NCBI RefSeq assembly: GCF_001637225.1
Contig: NZ_LVJI01000054.1
Coordinates: forward strand, 1 to 64,000
From: Paenibacillus antarcticus
GTDB lineage: Bacteria > Bacillota > Bacilli > Paenibacillales > Paenibacillaceae
Length of the DNA stretch: 64,000 nt
Direction of reading: 5' to 3'
In this document: piece after piece, positions 41,178 through 50,456 of the stretch
Numbering within the stretch: the first letter of the stretch is position 1
Layout: each line of letters begins with the position of its first letter
Notes under the pieces: generated by a model
The model's input: the letters and a program-made list of their open reading frames with translations, nothing else
Databases searched by the model: none
What the model was told of the DNA's origin: nothing
Made by a program: the position numbers and the translations under genes

Positions 41178-42488
41178 ATGAATAGGATGCGGAAGATATT
41201 GTTAAATGGCTCAGACCGATTTATTCATGTGTTGCTCATGCGTTCTTTTCTGAAATGGATTTTCTATGGTAGCGTTGTTGGGATATTGTCAGGTACAGCA
41301 TCCGCGTTATTTCTGAACAGTCTTGAATATGTAACCGATATTCGATTAGTTAATCCTTGGGTGCTGTTCTTATTACCATTAGGAGGAGCATTCGTAAGTT
41401 ATCTATATTATAAATATGGCAAGCATAGTGCTAAAGGCAACAATCTGATTATTGAGCAAATCCAAGAGCAGGCATTTGAGCCTGTCCCTTTACGTATGGC
41501 ACCGCTTGTCCTGCTGGGATCATTAGTAACACATTTACTAGGTGGATCAGCAGGACGTGAAGGAACAGCTGTTCAGATGGGTGGAAGCCTTGCAGAACAG
41601 TTTGGTAAATGGATTAAGGTGGGACCTATAGATCGGCAAATCCTATTGATGTGCGGCATTAGTGGTGGGTTTGGATCGATATTTGGAACGCCTATCGCTG
41701 GAGCTGTCTTCGCCATTGAAGTGATCGCTTTAGGAATGATACGATCGAATGCGTTAATTCCTTGTTTTGTCGCGAGCTTTGTAGGTAATATAGTAGCTAT
41801 GAATTTATGGGGAATCACTCACATTCATTATGATATGGGTGTAATTCCTGCACTAACACTAATGGTAGTATTGAAAGTGATCGTTGCTGCTGTATGTTTT
41901 GGGTTAGTAAGCATGATTTTCAGTGAGTTAACCCATTTTCTTAAAAAGAGCTTCGTTTCCATCATACCTAATCCTATGTTAAAAAGTGCGATTGGGGGCG
42001 TGATCATTATCCTCATGGTATATCTTATTGGATCACGTGATTACTTAGGATTAGGTATACCACTTATATCACAATCTTTCGAGGATAACGTTCATCCATT
42101 TGCATTCCTTGGGAAACTTCTCTTCACAGCAGTCACGTTAGGCGCAGGATTCCAAGGTGGGGAAGTGACACCCTTATTTGCCATAGGTGCAACATTAGGG
42201 AATTCACTAGCAGGAGTTCTTCAGTTGTACGCACCTTTTTTGGCTGGATTAGGCTTCATTGCTGTATTTTGCGGTGCAACCAATACGCCTCTGGCTTGCT
42301 TTCTGATGGGAATCGAGTTGTTTGGATCTGAAGGTGCTATTTATATGTTTATCGCGTGTTTGGTAAGTTATTTGTTCTCTGGTCACACAGGTATCTATAC
42401 TTCTCAATTGATCGGTGTGTCGAAGAGCCCACTGTTGAAGGTTCCGCTTGGAACAAGTCTATCTTCGGTTAAAGTAAAACGAAAATAA
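41178..42488 (+). CDS. ClC family chloride channel/antiporter
   Basis: A 436-residue membrane protein with about ten hydrophobic segments. ClC selectivity-filter signatures are 'LLGGSAGREGTAVQMGGSLAEQF' with the gating Glu, 'GISGGFGSIFGTPIAGAVFAIEV' and 'GFQGGEVTPLFAIGATLGNSLAG'. There is no CBS domain. It resembles EriC-like proteins of Firmicutes. Whether it is a Cl-/H+ exchanger or a passive channel cannot be decided here. A bidirectional terminator follows directly. Confidence 0.87.
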   Translation: MNRMRKILLNGSDRFIHVLLMRSFLKWIFYGSVVGILSGTASALFLNSLEYVTDIRLVNPWVLFLLPLGGAFVSYLYYKYGKHSAKGNNLIIEQIQEQAFEPVPLRMAPLVLLGSLVTHLLGGSAGREGTAVQMGGSLAEQFGKWIKVGPIDRQILLMCGISGGFGSIFGTPIAGAVFAIEVIALGMIRSNALIPCFVASFVGNIVAMNLWGITHIHYDMGVIPALTLMVVLKVIVAAVCFGLVSMIFSELTHFLKKSFVSIIPNPMLKSAIGGVIIILMVYLIGSRDYLGLGIPLISQSFEDNVHPFAFLGKLLFTAVTLGAGFQGGEVTPLFAIGATLGNSLAGVLQLYAPFLAGLGFIAVFCGATNTPLACFLMGIELFGSEGAIYMFIACLVSYLFSGHTGIYTSQLIGVSKSPLLKVPLGTSLSSVKVKRK

Positions 42489-42523
42489 AGGTGACACTCA
42501 CCACATTGGAGTGAGTGTCACCT
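42489..42523. terminator. Bidirectional terminator
   Basis: A 13-bp perfect stem: AGGTGACACTCAC and GTGAGTGTCACCT with a 9-base loop, followed by CTTTG. Its right arm overlaps the last codons of the convergent gerC-like gene. Confidence 0.7.
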
Positions 42524-43669
42524 CTTTGTCTTATATTTACCAGCGTGGATAATATGGACTTTAACTTCAATATCTTGTAGAGAATCCTCGGTTAATAGAA
42601 AAGTATCCTCATGTTGATGTAACTCTTTCCATTTTTTATTATTTGAACGATATAGTGAGTCCTCCAGATTTAATACATCACTTTTAATAGCGAGCCCCTT
42701 CATATAGGTACTCCTGATTTGTGCGACGATAACTTTGGCTGTTTCTTTTTTGATTGTTGCACTGGATAAAGGTTCCAGTAGTTCATTCAGATAAGCTTCA
42801 ACACTAACTTTAACGTTGTACTGTACTTTCCCGTCTACAACTTTTGAAGTAATAGCATTATGGGGCTTAATGATTACTACATTTGCTTTGGGATCTTCTG
42901 TATCTGGTACATTTGTGGGAACCCGATTAATGCCTCGTTCGAGCCATCGAGCCCCCTTCAAATCCTCTTCTGATAGCCATCCAAGTAGTTTGAGATTTCT
43001 TAACATATACGCACCATTCATTCTGAGCAATGGTATTTTTTTCGCATCTTCCAACCATGTCTTTTTATCAATAGATAGGGATGGAAGTATACAAGACCCA
43101 CTACCTTCTGTAGAGTTTGCAATGAATTTGTATCCATATACGGGTTTGATAATGGAGAACTGTTTGAATACTTGCTCTGGTGTACTCAGAATAGACTCGA
43201 TGGGAGAGTAATTTAACAAGGACTTTATTGCAAATAATTTAGCTATCGGTTCCTTCGTACCATATACGAGTATGTTATATCTTATTTCTCGGTAGCGATT
43301 CACTGCAGAATAGACATCTTGTATTTTCGTAGCTTGCTTCAGTAAGTTTTCACTACAGACAATGGTTCTAACATGACCCCAGAATACTCTTTGCTGTGCT
43401 GTAGCATAGAGTGAATCAACGGATTCGGAAATCGTATGGCCTTCCCCTTGTCCAATCCACGTAGGCACATTTTTCCCTGTTTCTGCGGACTCGTTTTTCG
43501 CTATATTGGAGAAATTAAGAACCTGTGCATATGCTTTATATTTTCCATCTTCATAATCAAAACCTAAAGCAGTAACATAGGCCATATTCTCAATTTCTTT
43601 AGAATCCCAGCAACCTGATAATACCGCCAGAGCAAGAACGCTGATTAACAACCTTTTTAGAATACTCAT
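42518..43669 (-). CDS. gerC: Ger(x)C family spore germination lipoprotein
   Basis: A 383-residue C subunit of a GerA-type germinant receptor. The lipoprotein signal has lipobox LSGC, with Cys at residue 20, followed by 'WDSKEIENMAYVTALGFDYEDGKYKAYAQVLNF', the Ger(x)C signature. Later 'VFWGHVRTIVCSENLL' and 'GAYMLRNLKLLGWLSEEDLKGARWL' are typical. It is anchored at the outer face of the spore inner membrane. Its start overlaps the A subunit stop by 4 bases. Last gene of the B-A-C operon. Confidence 0.92.
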   Translation of the reverse strand: MSILKRLLISVLALAVLSGCWDSKEIENMAYVTALGFDYEDGKYKAYAQVLNFSNIAKNESAETGKNVPTWIGQGEGHTISESVDSLYATAQQRVFWGHVRTIVCSENLLKQATKIQDVYSAVNRYREIRYNILVYGTKEPIAKLFAIKSLLNYSPIESILSTPEQVFKQFSIIKPVYGYKFIANSTEGSGSCILPSLSIDKKTWLEDAKKIPLLRMNGAYMLRNLKLLGWLSEEDLKGARWLERGINRVPTNVPDTEDPKANVVIIKPHNAITSKVVDGKVQYNVKVSVEAYLNELLEPLSSATIKKETAKVIVAQIRSTYMKGLAIKSDVLNLEDSLYRSNNKKWKELHQHEDTFLLTEDSLQDIEVKVHIIHAGKYKTKR

Positions 43670-45150
43670 GTCGCATCTTCCCCTTGGCGATCTGAATCTA
43701 TGGTATTTAAATCTTGTGGTCTTTGTTTCATTTTAATCCATGGAAACCGTAATATGGTCTGTGCGATATCTTTGAAATTGGGAGGTGAAAGGGGTGATAG
43801 GTAAGAAATCCCAAAAGTTTGCAATCTTGATAAGTAAATAACGAGTAGGATAATCCCCATTAATAGACCAAACATCCCCAGTACAGATGAAAAAATAAAC
43901 AAGACCAGTCGCACAAGACTAACAACAGAACTTAGGGACTGATTAACCAATGCAACGCCACATACAGCTGTAACTCCCCCAACAACGACAACAGAAGGAG
44001 ATACCAACCCTGCACGAATAGATGCATCTCCTATGATTAGCCCACCAATGACAGTTAAGGTCTGTCCAATAGAACTTGGTAATCGGACACCCGCTTCACG
44101 AAAAAGTTCAAGGAGAATAATAAGTAAGAACATTTCTACGGGTGATGTGAATGGAAGTCCGGTGCGTGCGGTTGATATCGTTGCCATCAAATAAAATGGA
44201 ACCTGATCGGGATGAAATGCCGTTAAAGCTACATAAAATCCTGGAAGTATAATGGACAACAGGAAACTTAATGCTCGGATAAGGCGAACAAATGAAACGT
44301 AATAAAAACTGAAATGAATATCTTCAGGTGATTTCAATAGCAAAGTAAATGTTCCAGGTCCAATAAGGACCATAGGGTTTCCATCGACAATAATGATGAA
44401 TCTTCCATTGAGTAAGCAACTAACTGCGTAGTCTGGGCGACCTGTGAAATCAAATAATGGAAAGAGTGAGTATTTAGAATCAGATAGTATCTCTTCAAGT
44501 TGACCAACACCCGAGATGCCGTCTACATTAATCTTTTCTAGTCGTAGCTTAACTTCTTTCAGAATCTTAGGTGATATAATATCTTCGAAATAGAGTAAAC
44601 CAACCTTGGTTTTAGTTCTTGTGCCTAAAATATATCTTTCATAACAAAGTGAATTACTTCGAATTCGTTTGCGAATTAACGCAACGTTCGTAACAACACT
44701 CTCAACAAAACCATCCTTAGGACCTTTAATTGAAATCTCGGTACTCGATTCTTCAGGAGATCTTCCGGGAATCTGACTGATATTTACGGTGAAGAAAGTA
44801 TTGAGTTGAGGGAAGAACACGAGAAGGAAACCTTCAAATATATCCTCAAAGAGGGTCTCTTTGGTAGCTTCTTTTTCAAGGGATACCAGTTGTAACGATC
44901 CAAACATGGCTCCTTGATGGATAATAAATCCATTATGCTCTTGATACATATTGTGTAGTTCAGGTAATACAACACGGCTTATTAAACTCGATTCTATCGT
45001 TCCTTCACTATATATAAGAACGACCTCTGAAGATGGGGACTCATCATAATGATGATCGAAAATGGATATATCAGCGGATTGCTTGAACATGTCTTTCAGT
45101 TTCTCTGTAGTCCAGTTAACGTAGGTGTCTTTGACTGAATGATTGCTCAA
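43666..45150 (-). CDS. gerA: GerA-type spore germination protein, A subunit
   Basis: A 494-residue A subunit of the germinant receptor. The N-terminal half is soluble, with the two-lobed GerA domain ('SLISRVVLPELHNMYQEH', 'EISIKGPKDGFVESVVTNVALIRKRIRS', 'VKLRLEKINVDGISGVGQLEEIL'). The C-terminal half holds about five membrane segments and 'FTSPVEMFLLIILLELFREAGVRLPSSIGQTLTVIGGLIIGDA', the family hallmark. It is translationally coupled to both neighbours by 4-base overlaps. The germinant cannot be predicted. Confidence 0.93.
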   Translation of the reverse strand: MSNHSVKDTYVNWTTEKLKDMFKQSADISIFDHHYDESPSSEVVLIYSEGTIESSLISRVVLPELHNMYQEHNGFIIHQGAMFGSLQLVSLEKEATKETLFEDIFEGFLLVFFPQLNTFFTVNISQIPGRSPEESSTEISIKGPKDGFVESVVTNVALIRKRIRSNSLCYERYILGTRTKTKVGLLYFEDIISPKILKEVKLRLEKINVDGISGVGQLEEILSDSKYSLFPLFDFTGRPDYAVSCLLNGRFIIIVDGNPMVLIGPGTFTLLLKSPEDIHFSFYYVSFVRLIRALSFLLSIILPGFYVALTAFHPDQVPFYLMATISTARTGLPFTSPVEMFLLIILLELFREAGVRLPSSIGQTLTVIGGLIIGDASIRAGLVSPSVVVVGGVTAVCGVALVNQSLSSVVSLVRLVLFIFSSVLGMFGLLMGIILLVIYLSRLQTFGISYLSPLSPPNFKDIAQTILRFPWIKMKQRPQDLNTIDSDRQGEDAT

Positions 45151-46241
45151 GTAGAACCCTCCTTTGTTGGTTTAGTAAATATGGAAATATAGAGCCAAAA
45201 CAAAGTGAGTAACACACTTACCAAAAGTGTTGTAGGAACAAATATTCGATATGACCATTGATAAAATTCATTTTGACTAATAGGTAGCAACGACAACAGA
45301 ATATAACTTGTCGTTATGAAGAGAAGAAATCGTGTTCGTGTGACTTGATTCTTAAAAGGGAGCATATCCCCCAATAGATATTGAGCGAGACTTATTCGAA
45401 TGGTCGCTCCTGCTAACCATTGAAATACAGACAAGAAATCGACATGTTCAATATACTCTCCTAGTTTCAGTAGACGCCATTGTTCATAGGGGGATTGAAA
45501 CTGTTTAGAAGCCTCATTTGGACCGAATTCAGTGATGGCTCCTATAATTGGACCTATTGAAATGTAAACTAAAATAGCGCCAATTAAAAGAAGTTGCCAC
45601 AGGCGAACCTTGGATTTCAAATGGTGTTGCATAACGATGATAATGAGTAGTTCTGTAACACCCCCACCAATATACACTAAACCATTGAATACAGGTCCCC
45701 AACCATGTTCCAACATAGGGGTCAATCGTGCATAATCTTTCTGGGGCATATTCGTAATACTTACAAATATGCCAAGGATAATAACGAAGGGAAGCAGTAT
45801 CCCAGAAGCAATCGCAATAGATGTAAGGCCAACTCGGGCACAGTAAAAGCTAACAAGGGCCAATGTAATGACTAGCACAATTTTGGGTGTGGAAGGTAGA
45901 TAACTTGAAAAAGTCCATGTGGCTGTATGAAATATCGTAGTCCCACCAATTAAATATAGTTGAATAAACATCGGAATGATAAGGATCCATGCGATAATTG
46001 GATTAGTCCGCGAAATGAGCCATGGAAGTAGTTTCTGTTGCCCTGATTTTTTCATAAATATTGCAACGAAGACAAACCAAGGAATGAAGACGAAAAAAGA
46101 TATCATGATCGAAATCCATGAATCTCTACCCGAAGAATCTAGAAGCATTGGATTTATAATGACGTGTGTCATTAGCCCATTACTTAACATGAGAATCATT
46201 ACTGTTTGAAAGAAACTTATTTTTCCTATAGAAGCACTCAT
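45147..46241 (-). CDS. gerB: GerAB/GerB endospore germination permease
   Basis: A 364-residue APC-fold membrane protein with about ten membrane segments; the B subunit binds the germinant amino acid or sugar. 'ISFFQTVMILMLSNGLMTHVIINPMLLDSSGRDSWISI' at the N-terminus and 'GWGPVFNGLVYIGGGVTELLIIIVM' are characteristic. It is the first gene of the operon, giving the order B-A-C instead of the more usual A-B-C or A-C-B. It overlaps the A subunit gene by 4 bases. Confidence 0.92.
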   Translation of the reverse strand: MSASIGKISFFQTVMILMLSNGLMTHVIINPMLLDSSGRDSWISIMISFFVFIPWFVFVAIFMKKSGQQKLLPWLISRTNPIIAWILIIPMFIQLYLIGGTTIFHTATWTFSSYLPSTPKIVLVITLALVSFYCARVGLTSIAIASGILLPFVIILGIFVSITNMPQKDYARLTPMLEHGWGPVFNGLVYIGGGVTELLIIIVMQHHLKSKVRLWQLLLIGAILVYISIGPIIGAITEFGPNEASKQFQSPYEQWRLLKLGEYIEHVDFLSVFQWLAGATIRISLAQYLLGDMLPFKNQVTRTRFLLFITTSYILLSLLPISQNEFYQWSYRIFVPTTLLVSVLLTLFWLYISIFTKPTKEGST

Positions 46242-46441
46242 TCATGGACCACCTTCATTCTTATCACTTGATCTTTCTATGCCACTAGGATTCCCTTGAA
46301 AACCAATTTATATGTAATAGCAAAGGGTAATAAATATAAGAGTTCTTTCTTTGTTCGATTCTGATACTCATCTTGAAAAAGTGAATATATGATACACTTG
46401 GAATAGAATTGAATGTAAAAAAGCAAGGAGAATTGACGATA

Positions 46442-47212
46442 ATGAAGTTAGTATCTTGGAATGTGAACGGTTTACGAGCATGTGTAACTAAAGGTTTTAA
46501 CGAATATTTCGAAGAATCTGGAGCAGATATTTTTTGCGTACAGGAGACAAAGCTGCAAGAAGGACAAATTGTCCTTGATCAAGGTGATGAGTTTACTCAA
46601 TATTGGAATTATGCACTCAAAAAGGGTTATTCGGGTACTGCCATTTTCACGAGAATAAAGCCACTTTCTGTACGGTATGGGATAGAAGAGGATAAAGAAG
46701 ATGAGGGTCGCATCATTACGTTGGAATTCGATACGTTCTACCTTGTAAATGTATATACACCTAATGCAAAGCGCGATTTAGCGCGGTTAGATTATAGATT
46801 GGAATGGGAAGATCGTTTCCGTAACTATCTTCAACAACTAGACGAACAAAAGCCTGTCATCATTTGTGGAGATCTGAATGTTGCTCATCAAGAAATTGAT
46901 CTGAAGAATCCGAAATCTAACCGAAACAACTCTGGGTTTACGGCTGAAGAACGAGGAAAAATGACTACATTGTTGGATGCTGGATTCATCGATACGTTCA
47001 GATATTTCTATCCTGATCGTGAAGATGCCTATAGTTGGTGGTCCTATATGGCCAAGGTGAGAGAACGGAATATCGGATGGAGAATTGATTATTTCCTTGT
47101 CTCATCGAGACTGAATACGGTCTTGATTGATGCAGGAATTGATCACGAAGTAATTGGAAGCGATCATTGTCCAATTACTCTGACGCTAGAGGACATAAGC
47201 AACGGAATATGA
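46442..47212 (+). CDS. exoA: Exodeoxyribonuclease III
   Basis: A 256-residue AP endonuclease/3'-5' exonuclease of the Xth family that works in base-excision repair. 'MKLVSWNVNGLRA', 'DIFCVQETKLQEGQ' (metal-binding Glu), 'LVNVYTPNA', 'ICGDLNVAHQEIDLKNP', 'YSWWSYMAKVRERNIGWRIDYFL' and 'GSDHCPITL' (catalytic Asp-His) are all present. The start is ATG 46442, 11 bases after AAGGAG; an upstream in-frame TTG has no site. Confidence 0.94.
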   Translation: MKLVSWNVNGLRACVTKGFNEYFEESGADIFCVQETKLQEGQIVLDQGDEFTQYWNYALKKGYSGTAIFTRIKPLSVRYGIEEDKEDEGRIITLEFDTFYLVNVYTPNAKRDLARLDYRLEWEDRFRNYLQQLDEQKPVIICGDLNVAHQEIDLKNPKSNRNNSGFTAEERGKMTTLLDAGFIDTFRYFYPDREDAYSWWSYMAKVRERNIGWRIDYFLVSSRLNTVLIDAGIDHEVIGSDHCPITLTLEDISNGI

Positions 47213-47248
47213 GGGTAAGTCACTAAAAAGATGTGGGGGAAAAGGATT

Positions 47249-48487
47249 ATGAAAGAGTTCGATATCATGTTGGATAAATACGCTGAACTAGTTGTGAAAG
47301 TGGGGGTGAATGTCCAACCTGGACAAGTCCTAGTCGTTCAATCGCCACTCGAAACCGTTGATCTTACACGACTAATTGTGTCTAAAGCGTATGAGGCTGG
47401 AGCCAAATATGTGCAGGTAGAGTGGGAGGATGAAGGGGTCACGCGTATTCGCTATGAGAAGGCGAATGATGATTCATTCAACTATTATCCGAAGTGGCAA
47501 GCTGATATGATGGAGCAACTTGCTGAAGGCGGTGGAGCCATCCTACATATTAAGGTTCCTAATCCGGAACTATTCAATGGGATTGATTCCTTAAAGGTAT
47601 CGAGATCTGTCAAAGCGGCTGCTATTGCACGTGAGAGATACTCGACTTATGTACGTACGAATAAATTCAGCTGGTCGTTAATTAAGGCACCAACTCGCGC
47701 ATGGGCTAATAAAGTGTTCGCTGACCTTCCAGAAGACGAACGGGTACAGGCGATGTGGGAAGCGGTATTCCTTATGAACCGCGTTGAAGCAGGTGATACA
47801 CAAGACCCGGTAGAAGCATGGCGCGAACACATTAAGCAACTTAAAGTAACGCAGGAACGAATGAATAAGAAACGTTATAAAAGTTTGCACTACCGGGCTC
47901 CTGGGACTGACCTACATGTTGAAATGCCTGAAGGTCATTTATGGCTTGGTGGAGGAGATGAGAACCAAGACGGCGTGTATTTTGTAGCGAATATGCCAAC
48001 GGAGGAAATATATACGATGCCGTTACGCACAGGAGTGAATGGAAAGGTAACCAGTACACTTCCGCTGAATTTAAACGGGCGGTTGGTTGAAGGAATGACT
48101 TTGACTTTTAAAGAAGGTAAAGTCGTTGAGTATGATGCTGAATTAGGGCGCGAACACTTAACTTCACTACTAGATACCGATGAAGGGGCATCTTATCTTG
48201 GTGAAATGGCGCTAGTTCCTCATGATTCACCCATCTCACGATTGAACCGGATTTTCTATAATACGGGTATTGATGAGAATGCATCATGCCACTTTGCACT
48301 GGGTAGTGCATATCCAGTCAATATCGAGGGCGGTACAAAACTTAGTAAAGAAGAATTAGTATTAAAAGGTGGCAATGTCAGCTTAACACATGTCGATTTC
48401 ATGATAGGTTCTGAAAAGCTTGAGATTGACGGTGAACTGGCGGATGGTACGATCGAAGCTGTATTCCGCAACGGAAATTGGGCTTAA
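47249..48487 (+). CDS. ampS: Aminopeptidase, M29 family
   Basis: A 412-residue metallo-aminopeptidase of the thermophilic M29 (AmpS/aminopeptidase II/T) family. 'LDKYAELVVKVGVNVQPGQVLVVQSP' opens the N-terminal domain. The metal site region includes 'NMPTEEIYTMPLRTGVNGKVTSTLPL' (Glu ligands), 'LGEMALVPHDSPIS' and 'ASCHFALGSAYP', with the His-Asp of 'THVDFMIGS'. It is a cytosolic peptide-trimming enzyme. The start is ATG 47249, after GGGGGAAAAGGA. Confidence 0.92.
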   Translation: MKEFDIMLDKYAELVVKVGVNVQPGQVLVVQSPLETVDLTRLIVSKAYEAGAKYVQVEWEDEGVTRIRYEKANDDSFNYYPKWQADMMEQLAEGGGAILHIKVPNPELFNGIDSLKVSRSVKAAAIARERYSTYVRTNKFSWSLIKAPTRAWANKVFADLPEDERVQAMWEAVFLMNRVEAGDTQDPVEAWREHIKQLKVTQERMNKKRYKSLHYRAPGTDLHVEMPEGHLWLGGGDENQDGVYFVANMPTEEIYTMPLRTGVNGKVTSTLPLNLNGRLVEGMTLTFKEGKVVEYDAELGREHLTSLLDTDEGASYLGEMALVPHDSPISRLNRIFYNTGIDENASCHFALGSAYPVNIEGGTKLSKEELVLKGGNVSLTHVDFMIGSEKLEIDGELADGTIEAVFRNGNWA

Positions 48488-48503
48488 TCTTATAAATTTA
48501 AAT

Positions 48504-48543
48504 AACCACCGGTTCTCTATGTGTAGTAAAAGAGACGGTGGTT
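48504..48543 (+). terminator. Terminator after the aminopeptidase gene
   Basis: AACCACCG at 48504-48511 with CGGTGGTT at 48536-48543, inner TCTCT/AGAGA, then TTATTG. Confidence 0.65.
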
Positions 48544-48614
48544 TTATTGTTCGTTGATTGGGAGGTTCATATGAGTTGAGCTAGATTAACGTGGTGATAT
48601 GAAGCTAGAGTGAT

Positions 48615-49280
48615 TTATTGAATCTCTACTGTTTGAGTTTTCAAAAATTCTAATGCATTGAATATCATAACAGCTGCTTCTGACCTAGTAATCTCACTTG
48701 TAGGATTGAACTTCGCATCACTTGTAAGTGTATTAATGTTCCATTTAAGTGAGCGCTGGATAGCGCCTTGATACATAGCTGTAATCTCGTCTTCATCTGT
48801 AATGGTTGAAGGGACAAGTTTAACCATAGGTAGATTACCAACTCTCTCAACACCTGTAACAAGATGATACGTAAACTGTTCTTTTGACATCGATTTAGAT
48901 GGTTCGATGTCCTTGGGAAGATCTATGTTGTTATAGAAGGCATTAATAAATGCTTCAGCGAACCATGCATCATTCTTTACATGTGTGAAGTTGTCGCTTG
49001 CTAGCGGCGCTTTGATGAATTTCATCGTTCTAAGATTGAGTTGGAGTCCTTTTGTGATGAACTGTATAGCTTGAGCATTCGTCACGATTGCCTCTGGATG
49101 AAATTCAGTTTCAGTAACTCCGTTAATGAAGCCTTGCTCATGAAGGGCGATGATTTTGTCTTTATTAGGAGTGGATCCTAAATCAGTGAATGTGCTGTCA
49201 GCTGCATAGATCCATCCTCCAAGTGAAAGAGTAAGGATAGATGCGACTGTAAGTGTTGCCAATGTCTTTTGTATCTTCAT
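48615..49280 (-). CDS. Secreted S-layer-homology (SLH) domain protein
   Basis: A 221-residue protein with a signal peptide (cleavage near 'GWIYAADS', residue about 26) and SLH-type repeats filling the mature part. First repeat: 'TFTDLGSTPNKDKIIALHEQGFINGVTETEFHPEAIVTNAQAIQFITKG'. The last: 'YQGAIQRSLKWN ... SDAKFNPTSEITRSEAAVMIFNALEFL'. SLH domains bind pyruvylated cell-wall polymers. No further domain is attached, so it may only decorate the wall or help other proteins anchor. Confidence 0.82.
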   Translation of the reverse strand: MKIQKTLATLTVASILTLSLGGWIYAADSTFTDLGSTPNKDKIIALHEQGFINGVTETEFHPEAIVTNAQAIQFITKGLQLNLRTMKFIKAPLASDNFTHVKNDAWFAEAFINAFYNNIDLPKDIEPSKSMSKEQFTYHLVTGVERVGNLPMVKLVPSTITDEDEITAMYQGAIQRSLKWNINTLTSDAKFNPTSEITRSEAAVMIFNALEFLKTQTVEIQ

Positions 49281-49376
49281 ATTGTGTTCCCCCTAAGTTA
49301 TACGTGTAATTTATTACCTTCTTTGACGCAGAGGGTGTTAAGAATGTTGCATGTAATACCTTGTTCATTTTAATAA

Positions 49377-49406
49377 TTGACTATGATAATCATTATCAAT
49401 TACAAT
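49377..49406 (+). promoter_or_regulatory. Fur-controlled promoter
   Basis: TTGACT (49377-49382) and TACAAT (49401-49406) with an 18-base spacer. A Fur box, TGATAATCATTATCA (49384-49398), a perfect 7-1-7 inverted repeat, fills the spacer. Iron repression of the heme monooxygenase gene is therefore very likely. Confidence 0.85.
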
Positions 49407-49461
49407 GAGAGTATATTCAAAATACTAGTTATGAGAAACTATATAATCGGGAGGCATACAC

Positions 49462-49794
49462 GTGCTTATTCAAACAAGAACGATCGTTGTAGAAAAAGGT
49501 AACGCGCAACAGGTTATTGAGCGTTTCAGTCAGGAAAGTCCAGTAGAAGGTATGGAAGGACTCATAGATATCAGTGTATTACTGAACAAGCGAAGTAAAG
49601 AAAATGAGGAAGTTGTTGTCATCATTCGTTGGGAATCAGAAGAGGCCTGGAAGAACTGGGAGAAGAGCGATATTCATATTCAGGGGCATCGTTCGAAAAA
49701 AGGGCAGACTCCACCCGAGTATGTCATTAGCACTACGGTTAATATGTATCTGACCCAAACCATCAAAAAAGGCAAAGCGTTTAATAATCAATAG
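49462..49794 (+). CDS. Heme-degrading monooxygenase (HmoA/IsdG-like, ABM fold)
   Basis: A 110-residue antibiotic-biosynthesis-monooxygenase fold protein. 'TRTIVVEKGNAQQVIERFSQESPVEGMEGLIDISVL' and 'EEVVVIIRWESEEAWKNWEKSDIHIQGHR' match the HmoA/IsdG group, with the conserved Asn/Trp region and a His (about residue 76) that can bind heme. It would open heme to release iron. The start is GTG 49462 after GGGAGG. The Fur box in its promoter supports the iron role. Confidence 0.85.
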   Translation: MLIQTRTIVVEKGNAQQVIERFSQESPVEGMEGLIDISVLLNKRSKENEEVVVIIRWESEEAWKNWEKSDIHIQGHRSKKGQTPPEYVISTTVNMYLTQTIKKGKAFNNQ

Positions 49795-49817
49795 AATAGA
49801 TGATCATTTATATTACA

Positions 49818-49865
49818 AAGGAGAACCCTTTCATTAGCAAGATTGCTAATGAAAGGGTTCTCCTT
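49818..49865. terminator. Long perfect inverted repeat, bidirectional terminator
   Basis: A 23-bp perfect stem with the 2-base loop GA (arms 49818-49840 and 49843-49865), between convergent genes. It is very long for a terminator, like the stem at 30909. Confidence 0.65.
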
Positions 49866-49888
49866 GTACACTATTCTTATTAATCTTA

Positions 49889-50353
49889 TCAGGAACGACG
49901 GAGTAATTTAAGTAACGGAAGACGATATTTCATTAACACAAAACGAATAAGGAAATATCCAATGATGGAGAATAAGATACTATTCACAACAGAACCTACT
50001 AAAAAGTTCATACCCATATGGCCAAAGCGATGACTATTCATTACGATCTCTTGATTGCCTTGAATTGTAGAGAAGTAGAATAAGCTAATGAATACGAAAC
50101 CTATTTTGTAATTCAGAAAAAACAGACCTGGCCACATCACTGTGCCTAGTGATCCTGAAATAACAGCAGCAACAACATTTCCACGTAATAAGCGAGCAAG
50201 TCCTATGGATAGTAGTAGTCCGATTCCAAATGTAGGGAACCAACAATGAAAAAATCCGGCAATAAAACCAATGGAAATTAAGTGATCTGATTTCTTGATG
50301 CGCAATAATCGCAAACTATCATATTTAAATTTCCTGAAGATTCTTATTTTCAT
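49889..50353 (-). CDS. DUF2062 membrane protein
   Basis: A protein of about 154 residues, with three or four hydrophobic segments. 'SIGFIAGFFHCWFPTFGIGLLLSIGLARLLRGN' and 'VVAAVISGSLGTVMWPGLFFLNYKIG' match DUF2062. The start at 50353 follows AAGGAAG; an in-frame upstream ATG has no site. Function unknown. Confidence 0.8.
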   Translation of the reverse strand: MKIRIFRKFKYDSLRLLRIKKSDHLISIGFIAGFFHCWFPTFGIGLLLSIGLARLLRGNVVAAVISGSLGTVMWPGLFFLNYKIGFVFISLFYFSTIQGNQEIVMNSHRFGHMGMNFLVGSVVNSILFSIIGYFLIRFVLMKYRLPLLKLLRRS

Positions 50354-50456
50354 GTTAATTCTTCCTTTACTTGTGAAGTCTACAGTTATACATAACATAG
50401 TAGCATATTAAATAGCTGCGAGTTCAAGTCTTCAGTAAACGATTACAAACGATTGT

